NCBI GenBank assembly: GCA_014237715.1
Contig: JAAZZG010000006.1
Span: forward strand, 1 to 64,000
Length of the DNA: 64,000 nt
Reading direction: 5' to 3'
Origin: Acidimicrobiales bacterium
Lineage (GTDB): Bacteria; Actinomycetota; Acidimicrobiia; Acidimicrobiales; MedAcidi-G1
In this document: one piece after another, positions 10,148-22,581 of the stretch
Numbering within the stretch: the first letter of the stretch is position 1
How the letters are laid out: every line of letters begins with the position of its first letter
Program-made: the position numbers and the translations under genes
Notes under the pieces: generated by a model
Databases searched by the model: none
Seen by the model: the letters and a program-made list of their open reading frames with translations, nothing else
What the model was told of the DNA's origin: nothing

Positions 10148-10534
10148 ATGACACGCCCCAAGATGACCGAAGCTGAGAAGTCCGAGGTGGCTGGGGTACG
10201 CGAGTACCTCAAGGCCCTGGAACAGAACGCTCCCCGTCGGGGACGCAAGCGGACCCCGGAGAGCGTGGCACGACAGATCGCCGCCGTGGACGCTCAGATG
10301 GCCGAGGCCACCGTTACCAAACGCCTGGGCCTGATCCAGCAGCGCATCGACCTCGAGACCGAGCGGGAAGCGCTGGCCGCCGCCGAAACCGTCGACATGA
10401 CGGCCCTCGAAGCCGAGTTCGTGCAGCACGCCGCGGCCTATGGGGGTCGCCGGGGTATCTCCTACGGTGCCTGGCGCGAGATCGGCGTCTTGTCGGACAC
10501 CCTTAAGTCAGCCGGTATCCGACGCAGTAGCTGA
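10148..10534 (+). CDS. Small conserved-type protein of unknown function, possible DNA-binding C-terminus
   Basis: A 128-residue protein from the ATG at 10148, preceded by the purine-rich AAGAAAGAGGTGGTGG. A longer reading from 9971 has no support and runs through the palindrome region. The N-terminal half is charged and helical (EYLKALEQNAPRRGRKRTPESVARQI), with a predicted coiled coil through IDLETEREALAAAETVD. The C-terminus reads GISYGAWREIGV followed by LKSAGI, a short helix-turn-helix-like segment reminiscent of the Lsr2 C-terminal domain. No known enzyme motif is present. It is the only plus-strand gene in the purine cluster and sits between purQ and purL. A role in controlling the flanking purine genes is speculation. 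Confidence 0.8.
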   Translation: MTRPKMTEAEKSEVAGVREYLKALEQNAPRRGRKRTPESVARQIAAVDAQMAEATVTKRLGLIQQRIDLETEREALAAAETVDMTALEAEFVQHAAAYGGRRGISYGAWREIGVLSDTLKSAGIRRSS

Positions 10535-10589
10535 GAGACCGGTAACTCAGAGACCGGTAGGTGAGCAGCGGGTCGCTGGGCAACGGGTT

Positions 10590-11252
10590 TCAGGCGGCGT
10601 CAAGCAGCGAACTGATCAGCACCGCACCGTCAGCGCTACCCAGCAGTTCGTCACAGGCCCGCTCCGGGTGGGGCATGAGTCCGACCACATTGCGACCTTC
10701 GTTGCACACGCCGGCAATGTCGTCCACCGACCCGTTGGGATTATCCACGTAACGAAGGATGATCCGGTCCTCGTCGCGTAATCGGGCCAATGTCTCGGCG
10801 TCACACGTGTAATTGCCCTCAAAGTGGTTGATGGGCACCAACAATTCCGACCCCACCGCCGCCCGACGGGTCAGGGAAGAATCCGAGGACTCCACCCGCA
10901 GCACCGTGGGCTGGCACAGGAACTTCAGGCCACTGTTCTTCTGCAGCGCGCCGGGTAGCAGCCCGGCCTCGGTCAACACCTGAAAGCCGTTGCAGATGCC
11001 AACCACCGACCCACCGTCCGCGGCAAACCGAGCAATGGCGCCCATCATCGGCGAAAAGCGGGCAATGGCCCCCGGCCGCAGGTAGTCGCCATGGGCGAAC
11101 CCACCGGGAACGATCACCGCGTCTACGCCGGTCAGATCCTGATCGCCATGCCAAAGCAGACGACCATCACCGCCGAGCCCCTCCACGGCAGCAACCGCAT
11201 CCATCTCACAGTTTGTGCCGGGAAAGACCACGACACCCACGGCAGTCGCCAT
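10590..11252 (-). CDS. purQ: Phosphoribosylformylglycinamidine synthase glutaminase subunit
   Basis: A 220-residue class-I glutamine amidotransferase that supplies ammonia to PurL. It opens GVVVFPGTNCEMDAVAAVEGL and has VIVPGGFAHGDYLRPGAIA. The nucleophile-elbow Cys is in VVGICNGFQVLTEAGLLPGAL and the catalytic His/Glu are in GLMPHPERACDELLG. Its start shares one base with the purS stop (TGATG), so the two are coupled. It ends 55 bp from the convergent small gene. Confidence 0.96.
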   Translation of the reverse strand: MATAVGVVVFPGTNCEMDAVAAVEGLGGDGRLLWHGDQDLTGVDAVIVPGGFAHGDYLRPGAIARFSPMMGAIARFAADGGSVVGICNGFQVLTEAGLLPGALQKNSGLKFLCQPTVLRVESSDSSLTRRAAVGSELLVPINHFEGNYTCDAETLARLRDEDRIILRYVDNPNGSVDDIAGVCNEGRNVVGLMPHPERACDELLGSADGAVLISSLLDAA

Positions 11253-11527
11253 CAGGCATGGTCTCCGGTCGGGCCATCGGCCGGGGTCACCATCACCGTG
11301 GCGTCCTCAATGACCGGGTTGGTCAGAAACGAGGCACTCAGGTCCTCGGACCGGCGCGTCGCCTCAGCCTCGTCGGTCGCCTCGATGGCGAACCGGACCG
11401 TCTTGCCCACCGTCACGCCGGCCACACCGTCGTAGCCCAGAGCGGGCAGAGCCCGCTCGATCGTCGCTCCGGCCGGATCGGCAATGCCGCCCCGCAACCT
11501 GACGTCCACCATTACGTCGAACTTCAT
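11252..11527 (-). CDS. purS: Phosphoribosylformylglycinamidine synthase PurS subunit
   Basis: A 91-residue protein beginning MKFDVMVDVRLRGGIADPAG, with GVTVGKTVRFAIEATDEAEA and the C-terminal FLTNPVIEDATVMV, the standard PurS pattern. PurS forms the structural bridge of the PurLQS complex. The start at 11527 follows the GAGAGGAGACG ribosome binding site; longer readings upstream are only the antisense-frame shadow of purC. Confidence 0.95.
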   Translation of the reverse strand: MKFDVMVDVRLRGGIADPAGATIERALPALGYDGVAGVTVGKTVRFAIEATDEAEATRRSEDLSASFLTNPVIEDATVMVTPADGPTGDHA

Positions 11528-11564
11528 CGTCGTCTCCTCTCGGGATGCACTCTCATCAGACCGG

Positions 11565-12488
11565 TCAGCCACCCACGCCAGGCCAGTCGGCAAACGACCG
11601 GCCGGTGATCCGCTCGTAGGCCTCCACGTAACGCGACGAGGTGGCCGAGATGACCTCGTCGGGCAGCAGCGGCGGCGGCGACTGTTTGTCCCAGTCCAGG
11701 CCATCGAGGTGGTCGCGGACGGGCTGCTTGTCAAACGACGGTGGCGTGGCGCCCGGCTTCCATGCCTCGGCGGGCCAGAACCGGGACGAATCCGGAGTGA
11801 GGACCTCGTCAGCCAGCACCAGACGGCCGTCAACCATGCCGAACTCGAACTTGGTGTCGGCGATGATGAGGCCCCGTTCCGCAGCCCACTCGGCGCCCCG
11901 CAGGTAACAGGTAATCGACGCCTCACGGGCTGCTTCGGCCATCTCGGTACCCACCAGGTCGACGGACTCGGAATACGAGATGTTGACGTCGTGGCCCTCG
12001 TCGGCCTTGGTCGACGGGGTAAACACCGGTTCGGAAAGGCGGCTGGCCTCCAGTAGGTCGTCAGGCATCAGGGTGCCGTGCATGGTTCCCGAGGCTCGGT
12101 ACTCCTTCCACGCCGAACCGGTGATGTAGCCCCGGACGATGCACTCGATGGGCAACATCTCGGCCCGGTGGCAAAGCATCGTCCGCCCGGCTAGTTCTGC
12201 GAGAACTTCCGGTGGCGCACCATCCGGCTGACCGACGCTCAGGATCTGGTCAAGGTCCGCTGTGTCCGTCGAGATGAGATGGCCGTCGACAAGGTCGGCA
12301 AACTGCTCAAACCAGAAGGCGGTCATAGCGGTGAGCACCCGACCCTTGTCGGCAATGGGCTCAGCCATCACCACGTCGAAGGCCGAGATCCGGTCCGAGG
12401 TGACCATCAATAGGCGGTCGTCACCGGCGTCATAGACGTCCCGCACCTTCCCCGAGTGCAGATGGGGCAGCGGGATCTGTGGACTCAT
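11565..12488 (-). CDS. purC: Phosphoribosylaminoimidazole-succinocarboxamide synthase
   Basis: SAICAR synthetase, 307 residues, condensing CAIR with aspartate at the cost of ATP. Motifs: SGKVRDVYDAGDDRLLMVTSDRISAFDVVM at the N-terminus (the first ATP-binding loop), LPIECIVRGYITGSAWKEY, and the catalytic/metal region IADTKFEFGMVDGRLVLADEVLTPDSSRFW. It lies 14 bp after purB on the same strand and 37 bp before purS. Confidence 0.96.
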   Translation of the reverse strand: MSPQIPLPHLHSGKVRDVYDAGDDRLLMVTSDRISAFDVVMAEPIADKGRVLTAMTAFWFEQFADLVDGHLISTDTADLDQILSVGQPDGAPPEVLAELAGRTMLCHRAEMLPIECIVRGYITGSAWKEYRASGTMHGTLMPDDLLEASRLSEPVFTPSTKADEGHDVNISYSESVDLVGTEMAEAAREASITCYLRGAEWAAERGLIIADTKFEFGMVDGRLVLADEVLTPDSSRFWPAEAWKPGATPPSFDKQPVRDHLDGLDWDKQSPPPLLPDEVISATSSRYVEAYERITGRSFADWPGVGG

Positions 12489-12502
12489 GTCTCTCCGGGT
12501 GT

Positions 12503-13927
12503 TTACAGGATCGGTTCCGGATCGTAGGCCGCGGCATGCGGGTGGGCGGCCACCACCTCGGCGACCCGTTCGATCACCGCCGCGACCTGGGCCGAGGCGT
12601 TTCCGACGAAGGCCGACGGATCATCCAACAGGGCTTCCAGCGCGGCACGATCCAGGGGCAGGCGATCGTCGGCAGCCAGTCGGTCCAGGAGGTCGGTCTC
12701 CGACACCCCCTCTTCGCGACGGGCCAGCGCTGCACCGACGGCATGGGCCTTGATGACCTCGTGGGCTTCCTCCCGACCCATGCCGGCCTGTACGGCTGCA
12801 ACCAGCACCCGGGTGGTGGCCAGAAACGGCAGGTACTGCCGGAGCTCGCGTTCGACGACTGCCGGGTAGGCACCGAACTCATCGAGCACGGTGAGGAACG
12901 TCTGGAACAGGCCATCGGCGGCAAGGAAAGCGTCGGGGAGGGCGATGCGACGCACCACCGAGCAACTCACGTCACCCTCGTTCCACTGGTCTCCAACCAG
13001 CCCGCCGACCATGGCCAAGTGGCCTCGCAGGACCACGGCTAGGCCGCCGACCCGTTCGCACGACCGGGCGTTCATCTTGTGGGGCATGGCCGACGACCCG
13101 ACCTGCCCGGGGCGAAAGCCCTCAGTGGCCAACTCATTGCCGGCCATGAGCCGGACGGTACGAGCTAGGTTCGCCGGCCCACCGGATGCCTGGACGAGGG
13201 CCGACACCACGTCAAAGTCCAACGACCGTGGGTACACCTGCCCCACAGAGTCCAGTACCCGGTCGAATCCGAGGTGCCCGGCCACCAGCGACTCGAGGCG
13301 GTCCAACTTTGAGGCATCACCGTCGAACAGGTCGAGCTGGTCCTGCTGGGTACCGACCGGGCCCTTGAGGCCCCGTAGCGGGTAGCCGGCCAGCAGGTCG
13401 GTCACCCGACGAAGGGAGACCAACAGCTCCTCGGCTGCCGTGGCGAACCGCTTGCCCAGAGTGGTGGCCTGAGCGGCCACGTTGTGGCTACGACCGACCA
13501 TGACGAGCCCGTCGTGCTCGGCGGCCAGACGGGCCAGACGGGCCAGAGCGGCCACCATCCGGTCGCGCACCACTTCGAGGCTGCGACGTACCTGGAGTTG
13601 CTCGACATTCTCGGTGAGGTCACGCGACGTCATGCCCTTATGGATGTGCTCGTGGCCGGCCAGCGCGCAGAACTCCTCTATGCGGGCCTTGACGTCGTGA
13701 CGGGTCACCCGTTCACGATTACGGATCGAGTCCAAGTCGACCTGGTCGACTACCGCCCGGTGATCGTCGACCACAGTGTCGCCGATGGCCACGCCGAGTT
13801 CCTGCTGCGCTTCCAGCACGGCGATCCAGAGCTCACGCTCCATGACCACCTTGGCTTCTGGCGTCCAAAGGTCGACCATCGGTCGGCTGGCGTAGCGGGA
13901 GGCGAGGACGTTTTCCATGAGTGGCAT
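12503..13927 (-). CDS. purB: Adenylosuccinate lyase
   Basis: A 474-residue fumarase/aspartase-superfamily enzyme that cleaves SAICAR and adenylosuccinate, releasing fumarate. The start is set at MPLMENVLASRYASR, since actinobacterial PurB begins '..NVLATRYAS'; the second Met at 13918 is an alternative. Upstream reading is the other frame of purE. The catalytic signature is VGSSAMPHKMNARSCERVGGL and the first conserved block is KGMTSRDLTENVEQ. It starts 38 bp after the purE stop. Confidence 0.95.
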   Translation of the reverse strand: MPLMENVLASRYASRPMVDLWTPEAKVVMERELWIAVLEAQQELGVAIGDTVVDDHRAVVDQVDLDSIRNRERVTRHDVKARIEEFCALAGHEHIHKGMTSRDLTENVEQLQVRRSLEVVRDRMVAALARLARLAAEHDGLVMVGRSHNVAAQATTLGKRFATAAEELLVSLRRVTDLLAGYPLRGLKGPVGTQQDQLDLFDGDASKLDRLESLVAGHLGFDRVLDSVGQVYPRSLDFDVVSALVQASGGPANLARTVRLMAGNELATEGFRPGQVGSSAMPHKMNARSCERVGGLAVVLRGHLAMVGGLVGDQWNEGDVSCSVVRRIALPDAFLAADGLFQTFLTVLDEFGAYPAVVERELRQYLPFLATTRVLVAAVQAGMGREEAHEVIKAHAVGAALARREEGVSETDLLDRLAADDRLPLDRAALEALLDDPSAFVGNASAQVAAVIERVAEVVAAHPHAAAYDPEPIL

Positions 13928-13965
13928 GAGTGGCAGGTTCGGAGTTCGGCGGTTGACGGGTCTGA

Positions 13966-14421
13966 CTACTTCGGGACCATCTCGGCGCGGTGTGCCTCTA
14001 GTTCGGCCACCAGTGCCGGATCGGAGATGCCCAACATCTGGACGACCAGGAGGGCAGCGTTCATCGCGCCGTCGACTGCCACGGTGGCCACCGGGATTCC
14101 CTTCGGCATCTGGACGGTGGCCAGCAACGAATCCCATCCGTTGATGGCGCCGCCGGACAGGGGCACGCCGATCACTGGAAGCGTGGTCTGGGCCGCAACC
14201 GCTCCAGCTAGGTGGGCTGCCATGCCAGCTCCGCAGATGATGGCCTGGTACCCGGCCTCGCGGGCACCCGAGACGAACTCGGAGACCAGCTTCGGGCTTC
14301 GGTGGGCCGACATGACCCGCACGTCGGCGTCGATCCCGTACCGCTCGAGGGTCGCCGCGGCGGGCGCCATCTTGTCGCCGTCGTTCGGTGAACCCATCAG
14401 CACCGCTACTCGGTAACCCAT
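13966..14421 (-). CDS. purE: 5-(Carboxyamino)imidazole ribonucleotide mutase
   Basis: A 151-residue class-I PurE converting N5-CAIR to CAIR. It begins YRVAVLMGSPNDGDKM and has DVRVMSAHRSPKLVSEFV, IICGAGMAAHLAGAVAAQT and GVPLSGGAINGWDSLLATVQMP. Class-I PurE normally needs PurK for N5-CAIR; no purK lies in the window. It sits between purD and purB. Confidence 0.95.
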   Translation of the reverse strand: MGYRVAVLMGSPNDGDKMAPAAATLERYGIDADVRVMSAHRSPKLVSEFVSGAREAGYQAIICGAGMAAHLAGAVAAQTTLPVIGVPLSGGAINGWDSLLATVQMPKGIPVATVAVDGAMNAALLVVQMLGISDPALVAELEAHRAEMVPK

Positions 14422-14487
14422 ACTTTTGCTCCTGTTCTCCGGGCCCGTATCAGGTCCCCTCTGGTTCCGGATTGATTCTGACCGAGA

Positions 14488-15714
14488 TCAGCGGGTCGGA
14501 TCCGCCGCTATGTCGGTCCGGTACTGCATACCGGGCCACGAGATCACTGACACCGCCTCGTAGGCACGTCGGCGAGCTTCGCTGACTGTCGGCCCCTGAC
14601 CGGTGACGGTCAACACTCGTCCTCCAGTCGTGACCAGGCATCCGTCTCGATCACCCACTCCGGCGGCGAACACGCTCACCCCGTCGATCGCCGAGGCGTC
14701 GGCCAGACCCTGGATCGGGTCGCCGGTGCGCGGTGCGGTCGGATAGTTCTCAGACGCGCAGACCACGGTGACCGCCGCTCCGTCATCGAACGTCGGTTGG
14801 TCGGCCCGTCCGGCCAAGTCGCCGGTCGCCGCGGCGGCCAACAGGACACCGAGGTCACTGGTGAGTCGGGGCAACACCACCTGGGTCTCCGGATCACCGA
14901 ATCGCACGTTGTACTCAAGCACCCGGGGTCCAGTCGGGGTGTACATCAACCCGCAGTACAGGACGCCCCGGTAGTCGATGCCCCGTGCCCGCAGGGCAGC
15001 CAGGGTGGGTCGCACCGCAGTGTCCATGAGATCGTTGACCGTCGCACTGGTGGCCAACGGGACCGGCGAATAGGCGCCCATCCCCCCGGTGTTCGGGCCG
15101 GCGTCGCCGTCACCTAGTCGCTTGAAATCCTGAGCGGGGGCCAGGGCCACCGCGTCATGTCCGTCGCAGATAGCCAGCACTGAAAGTTCGGGCCCAGTCA
15201 GGCCCTCCTCGATGACCAACGTGCGGCCGGCGTCGCCGAAGGCGTCCCCGGAGAGGTACGACCGAACGGCATCGACAGCTTCGGCGCGATCGGTGGTGAC
15301 CACCACGCCCTTACCGGCCGCCAAGCCGTCGGTCTTGACCACGAAGAGACCGTCCATGGTGTCCAGGAAGGCCAGGGCGGCGGCTTCGTCGGAGAACGTC
15401 CCGTGAGCCGCGGTCGACACGCCAGCCTCGACCAGGACCTCCTTCATCCACGCCTTGGAGCCCTCCAGGCGGGCACCGTCGGCGCCCGGTCCGAAGACCA
15501 GCTGGCCGGCGGCCCTCAGGCGGTCGGCCAGCCCGTCGACCAGTGGCGCCTCGGGGCCGATCACGAAGAGGTCGGCGTCGATTTCGCTGGGCGGCATGTC
15601 CACCGACCCGGGGATACCCGGGTTGCCGGGAGCCACCACCACGTCGTGGTGGTGGCCCAGTACGTGGGCTAGCGCGTGTTCCCGCCCTCCGGAACCGACC
15701 ACACAGACCCTCAT
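14488..15714 (-). CDS. purD: Phosphoribosylamine-glycine ligase
   Basis: GAR synthetase, a 408-residue ATP-grasp ligase. It starts MRVCVVGSGGREHALAHVL, followed by VVAPGNPGIPG, DLFVIGPEAPLVDGLADRL, the ATP-grasp loop VKTDGLAAGKGVVVTTD, GGMGAYSPVP and the metal-site VLEYNVRFGDPETQVVLPRL. It lies between purA (28-bp gap) and purE (66-bp gap) on the same strand. Confidence 0.96.
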   Translation of the reverse strand: MRVCVVGSGGREHALAHVLGHHHDVVVAPGNPGIPGSVDMPPSEIDADLFVIGPEAPLVDGLADRLRAAGQLVFGPGADGARLEGSKAWMKEVLVEAGVSTAAHGTFSDEAAALAFLDTMDGLFVVKTDGLAAGKGVVVTTDRAEAVDAVRSYLSGDAFGDAGRTLVIEEGLTGPELSVLAICDGHDAVALAPAQDFKRLGDGDAGPNTGGMGAYSPVPLATSATVNDLMDTAVRPTLAALRARGIDYRGVLYCGLMYTPTGPRVLEYNVRFGDPETQVVLPRLTSDLGVLLAAAATGDLAGRADQPTFDDGAAVTVVCASENYPTAPRTGDPIQGLADASAIDGVSVFAAGVGDRDGCLVTTGGRVLTVTGQGPTVSEARRRAYEAVSVISWPGMQYRTDIAADPTR

Positions 15715-15742
15715 CCGTCCCCCCGCCCCGTGACCGGCCGGC

Positions 15743-17306
<1,564 letters not shown>

Positions 17307-17699
17307 TCAGCGGGTCCGGCGGCCCCGGTAGATGGTGACGCTCTGATCCACCGGGACGAGGTCTCGGCGGTACTGGCGGTGCACGTTGGCGACCGCCCGA
17401 TCACCCTCCACTTGCGTGGTGGCCAACTCGGTCTCGAGACGAGCCACCTCGGCTTCGAGGGCCAGCACCCGCTTCACCCCGGCGAGGTTCAGGCCCTCCT
17501 CGGTGAGCTGAGCGATCCGCAGCAGCATGACGATGTCAGTCTCGCTGTACCGACGGTTGCCGCCGGTTGTGCGGGCCGGGTCCACCAGGCCACGGCGCTC
17601 GTAGATCCGCAGCGTCTGGGGATGCATGCCGGCCAGCTCGGCAGCCACCGAGATGACGTAGACGGCCTGATCGGGTCCGGGGCGGGGCAGGGGGCTCAT
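17307..17699 (-). CDS. hspR: MerR-family heat-shock repressor HspR
   Basis: A 130-residue MerR-type regulator. The winged-helix region reads VYVISVAAELAGMHPQTLRIYERRGLVDPART, followed by GGNRRYSETDIVMLLRIAQLT, then a coiled coil (VKRVLALEAEVARLETELA). In Streptomyces and Mycobacterium HspR represses the dnaK operon together with DnaK. Its ATG overlaps the dnaJ stop by 4 bp, giving the classical dnaK-grpE-dnaJ-hspR order. No HspR (HAIR) site was found upstream of dnaK here; a CIRCE-like repeat is there instead. Confidence 0.93.
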   Translation of the reverse strand: MSPLPRPGPDQAVYVISVAAELAGMHPQTLRIYERRGLVDPARTTGGNRRYSETDIVMLLRIAQLTEEGLNLAGVKRVLALEAEVARLETELATTQVEGDRAVANVHRQYRRDLVPVDQSVTIYRGRRTR

Positions 17700-18865
17700 G
17701 GGGTCTCACCGTTGAGTCTGTCAGGTGGCGGATCGTCATGTTCTTGAGGTTCCTGTCCCTGAGGTTCCTGCGGATTCGTCCGGGCAGCCATCGCCTCGGC
17801 CAGGACCTCGACGGCTTCAAGTTCCGCCTCGGTGGGATCGGTGGGCACCTCGACCTCGACGCTGACCAGCAGATCGCCGGTCCCGCCCCTCTCCGGGACG
17901 CCCCGCTTCTTCACCCTGAAGGTCTGGCCGCTGCGGGTCCCAGCCGGCACCTTGAGCGTCACCGTGCCACCGTCCAGGAGGGGCACCTCGATCTCGGAAC
18001 CCAAAACCGCCTGGGGGTAGGTCACCGGGACAGACACCGTGAGGTGCCGTCCTCGCCGACCGAACCGGACATCGGGTTCGACGGCCACCACGATGAACAG
18101 GTCGCCATCGGGTCCGCCTCGACCCGGCTCGCCGCGCCTCTTCAGGCGAATGCGTTGTCCCTCATCCACGCCGGCGGGGATCCGGACCTTGACCTCCCGG
18201 GGGCGTCGCTCGACCCCACTCGCCTGGCACGACCCACACGGGTCGTCAATCTGGCTACCCCGACCACCGCACTGGCCACAGGGCCGGCTGAACGAGAACG
18301 GGCCCTGGTCCTCGGCCTGGACGCCGCGGCCACCGCAGGCCCCACAGGCCGTCGGCCGGGTTCCTGGGCGGGCGCCGCTTCCCGAACAGGTGCTGCAAAC
18401 CGTGTCGCTGACCAAATGAACTGAGGTGGTGGCGCCATTAACCGCTTCGGTGAACGAGAGAGTGAGGCGGGTCTCGAGGTCGGCGCCGCGCTGGCCCCGA
18501 CCACCACCTCGACCACCGCTGAACGCGCCACCGAACAGGTCACCCAGGTCGAATCCGCCCATGCCGCCGGCACCTGGGAAGCCACCCCCCATGCCTCCAC
18601 CCGGGCCAGAACCGAATCCACCCATGGGGCCCATCTGTCGAATCTGGTCGTACTCGGCCCGGCGAGACTCGTCGCCCACCACGTCGTAGGCAGCCGAGAC
18701 CTCCTTGAACCGGGCCTCTGAGGTCTCATCGCCCGGATTGGCGTCGGGGTGCAACTGGCGGGCCAGTTTTCGGTAGGCCTTGGTGACCTCCTTGGCCGAC
18801 GCCTGCTTCGAGACGCCCAGCGTGGCGTAGAAGTCCTTCTCGAACCACTCGCGCTGGGCGGTCAT
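17696..18865 (-). CDS. dnaJ: Chaperone DnaJ
   Basis: A 389-residue DnaK co-chaperone. The J-domain is DFYATLGVSKQASAKEVTKAYRKLARQLHPDANPG with the HPD triad. A Gly/Phe-rich linker follows, then four CxxCxGxG-type zinc repeats (CSTCSGSGARPG, CGACGGRGVQ, CGQCGGRGSQ, CGSCQASGVE; the last lacks the second Gly). C-terminal substrate-binding domains end in a QEPQGQEPQEH-rich tail. The ATG at 18865 is preceded by GAGGAG; residues upstream in the same frame are not part of the protein. Confidence 0.95.
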   Translation of the reverse strand: MTAQREWFEKDFYATLGVSKQASAKEVTKAYRKLARQLHPDANPGDETSEARFKEVSAAYDVVGDESRRAEYDQIRQMGPMGGFGSGPGGGMGGGFPGAGGMGGFDLGDLFGGAFSGGRGGGRGQRGADLETRLTLSFTEAVNGATTSVHLVSDTVCSTCSGSGARPGTRPTACGACGGRGVQAEDQGPFSFSRPCGQCGGRGSQIDDPCGSCQASGVERRPREVKVRIPAGVDEGQRIRLKRRGEPGRGGPDGDLFIVVAVEPDVRFGRRGRHLTVSVPVTYPQAVLGSEIEVPLLDGGTVTLKVPAGTRSGQTFRVKKRGVPERGGTGDLLVSVEVEVPTDPTEAELEAVEVLAEAMAARTNPQEPQGQEPQEHDDPPPDRLNGETP

Positions 18866-18903
18866 CGGATGGGCTCCTCGTCCGGTTCGGTTCGGATCGC
18901 GGT

Positions 18904-19541
18904 TCAGCCGCGCACTCGGACCATGGCCGGGCGCAGCACGCGTCCTTCCCACGCATAGCCGCGCCGAAGGACCTCGACGACTACCTGTCCGGCATCATCT
19001 CCATCGGCGGCCGGCTCGTGGAGGACGGCATCGTGTCGGTTGGGGTCGAACGGCTCATCGACCGGATCGAGCACTTCGAGTCCGACAGGCTCCAAGGCCT
19101 GGACCAGCGACGCCCGGATGGGGGCCACGTCGTCAGCGCCGTGCTCAAGGGCAAGATCGCAGGCGTCGAACACCACCAGAAGCTTCTCGGCTAGATCACC
19201 ACGGGCCCGACCACTCACCTCGGTGGTGCGACGGTCGGCCTGCTTTCGGTAGTTGGCGAACTCGGCTGTCACCCGTTGGAGGTCCGACAGGTACCCGTCC
19301 CGCTCAGCTTCCAGAACAGCCATCAATTCTAGAACCGGGTCACCGGTCCCCTCAGCCTCGTCCACCGGCAGACCATCAACCGGGATCTCATCGGAAGCTG
19401 TCGGATCGACGGGGTTGTCGACCTCTTCGGTCGGCGGAGCGTCGGACACCGACCCGGAAACGTCTGTCAAAGGGTCTGTGGACGGGAATCCGGCGTGCAC
19501 ATCGTCGGGTGACTGGCTTTCCGAGGACGCGCCCTCGTCGC

Positions 19542-19545
<4 letters not shown>
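18904..19545 (-). CDS. grpE: Nucleotide exchange factor GrpE
   Basis: A 213-residue DnaK nucleotide exchange factor. An acidic N-terminal region of about 75 residues precedes the dimerising helix ([27 protein letters not shown], the GrpE signature). The C-terminal beta domain has [19 protein letters not shown] and [23 protein letters not shown]. Its ATG overlaps the dnaK stop by 4 bp. Confidence 0.95.
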
Positions 19546-21365
<1,820 letters not shown>

Positions 21366-21581
21366 GATTGGTGCTCCTATTTCCTTTTGAGGATTTTCTG
21401 TTGCGATTGTTCTGTTGCAGTTTTTCTGTGGCGGCCCGGACCCATTGCGGGTCAGGTCCGACGGAGAAGATCTGTCGAAGGGGCGGATGGGCCCCGTCGG
21501 CCCGGGTTGGGGGAGGGATCCCGGTACCGACGGTGCAGGCTATGGACTGCCTGCCATGGCACCACCCTTTATTACTATTTC

Positions 21582-21602
21582 ACACTCTAGTTAGTTGAGT
21601 GT
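21582..21602. promoter_or_regulatory. CIRCE-like inverted repeat between dnaK and gpmA
   Basis: ACACTC-N9-GAGTGT is a perfect 6-bp inverted repeat with the exact 9-bp spacer of the HrcA operator CIRCE (TTAGCACTC-N9-GAGTGCTAA). It matches 7 of 9 and 6 of 9 consensus arm positions. It lies 217 bp upstream of dnaK and 66 bp upstream of gpmA in an AT-rich stretch, so either gene could be the target. The remaining 21366-21581 holds only the dnaK leader; no gene was seen. Confidence 0.5.
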
Positions 21603-21668
21603 CTTCATAGCAACTTCTGAGGCCAGATTTCTCCTGACCGTCGAAAAGCCATCCGATACGGTGGTCTG

Positions 21669-22412
21669 ATGCCCACATTGATCCTGCTCAGGCACGGCCA
21701 GAGCACTTGGAATGCCACCAACCAGTTCACCGGCTGGTACGACTGCGACCTGACCCCACAGGGCGAGGCCGAAGCGCAGGCCGGGGCCCGACTACTGGCC
21801 GGGGCCGGGCTCCTTCCCGACGTGGTCCATACTTCGCTGCAGATCCGGGCCATACGGACCGCCGAGCTTGCCCTGGCCGAACTCGGGCGGTCATGGATCC
21901 CGGTGCATCGGGACTGGCGGCTCAACGAACGCCACTACGGCGACCTCACAGGCCTCGACAAGGCCGAGACCAGGCAACGTCACGGCGACGAACAACTCCA
22001 GGCCTGGCGTCGCGGCTATGCGACCCCGCCGCCACCCATCGCCGATGACAACCCGTTCAACCCCAACGACGACGAGCGCTACGCCGGCATCGAACCGCCG
22101 CTGGCCGAATGCCTGGCCGACGTCGTGGTCCGGATGCTCCCCTACTGGGACGAGGCCATTGCCCCCGACCTTCGGGCTGGTCGGATCGTCCTGGTAGCCG
22201 CCCACGGCAACAGCCTCCGTGCCCTGTGCAAGGAACTGGACGGGATCTCCGACGAGGACATCGCGGAACTCAACATCCCGACCGGCATGCCACTGCGCTA
22301 CGACCTCGACGACGACCTTCGACCGCTGGAGACCAAGGCCGTCTTGGAGCGCTCACTGGACCCCGAGGCTGCCCGGGCCGCCGCCGAGGCCGTGGCCCGC
22401 CAGGCCGGCTGA
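21669..22412 (+). CDS. gpmA: 2,3-Bisphosphoglycerate-dependent phosphoglycerate mutase
   Basis: A 247-residue glycolytic/gluconeogenic enzyme interconverting 3- and 2-phosphoglycerate. The phospho-His motif is [26 protein letters not shown]. The substrate loops [20 protein letters not shown] and GYATPPPP follow, and the second catalytic His is in [19 protein letters not shown]. Length matches the dPGM class. It stands alone downstream of the CIRCE-like region. Confidence 0.96.
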   Translation: MPTLILLRHGQSTWNATNQFTGWYDCDLTPQGEAEAQAGARLLAGAGLLPDVVHTSLQIRAIRTAELALAELGRSWIPVHRDWRLNERHYGDLTGLDKAETRQRHGDEQLQAWRRGYATPPPPIADDNPFNPNDDERYAGIEPPLAECLADVVVRMLPYWDEAIAPDLRAGRIVLVAAHGNSLRALCKELDGISDEDIAELNIPTGMPLRYDLDDDLRPLETKAVLERSLDPEAARAAAEAVARQAG

Positions 22413-22581
22413 CCCCGGACCCTTTCTTAAGCGTCCGGTCCCAGGGCTGCATCCTGGCCGCCGGCTGGTCCGACCCATTTTCAACCGTCCCGTTTCCAAC
22501 CGGGTTGGGCCGGCCGACCAGAGTTCGCGAAGGCCAGCGGAAGCGACCGTGATAACCCGTGACAGATAGTCTCCGGTCGCC

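Noticed and set aside
21366-21668. HspR-binding HAIR element upstream of dnaK
   Set aside because: HAIR is CTTGAGT-N7-ACTCAAG. The repeat found has the opposite half-site order and a 9-bp spacer, which fits CIRCE, and no other candidate was seen.
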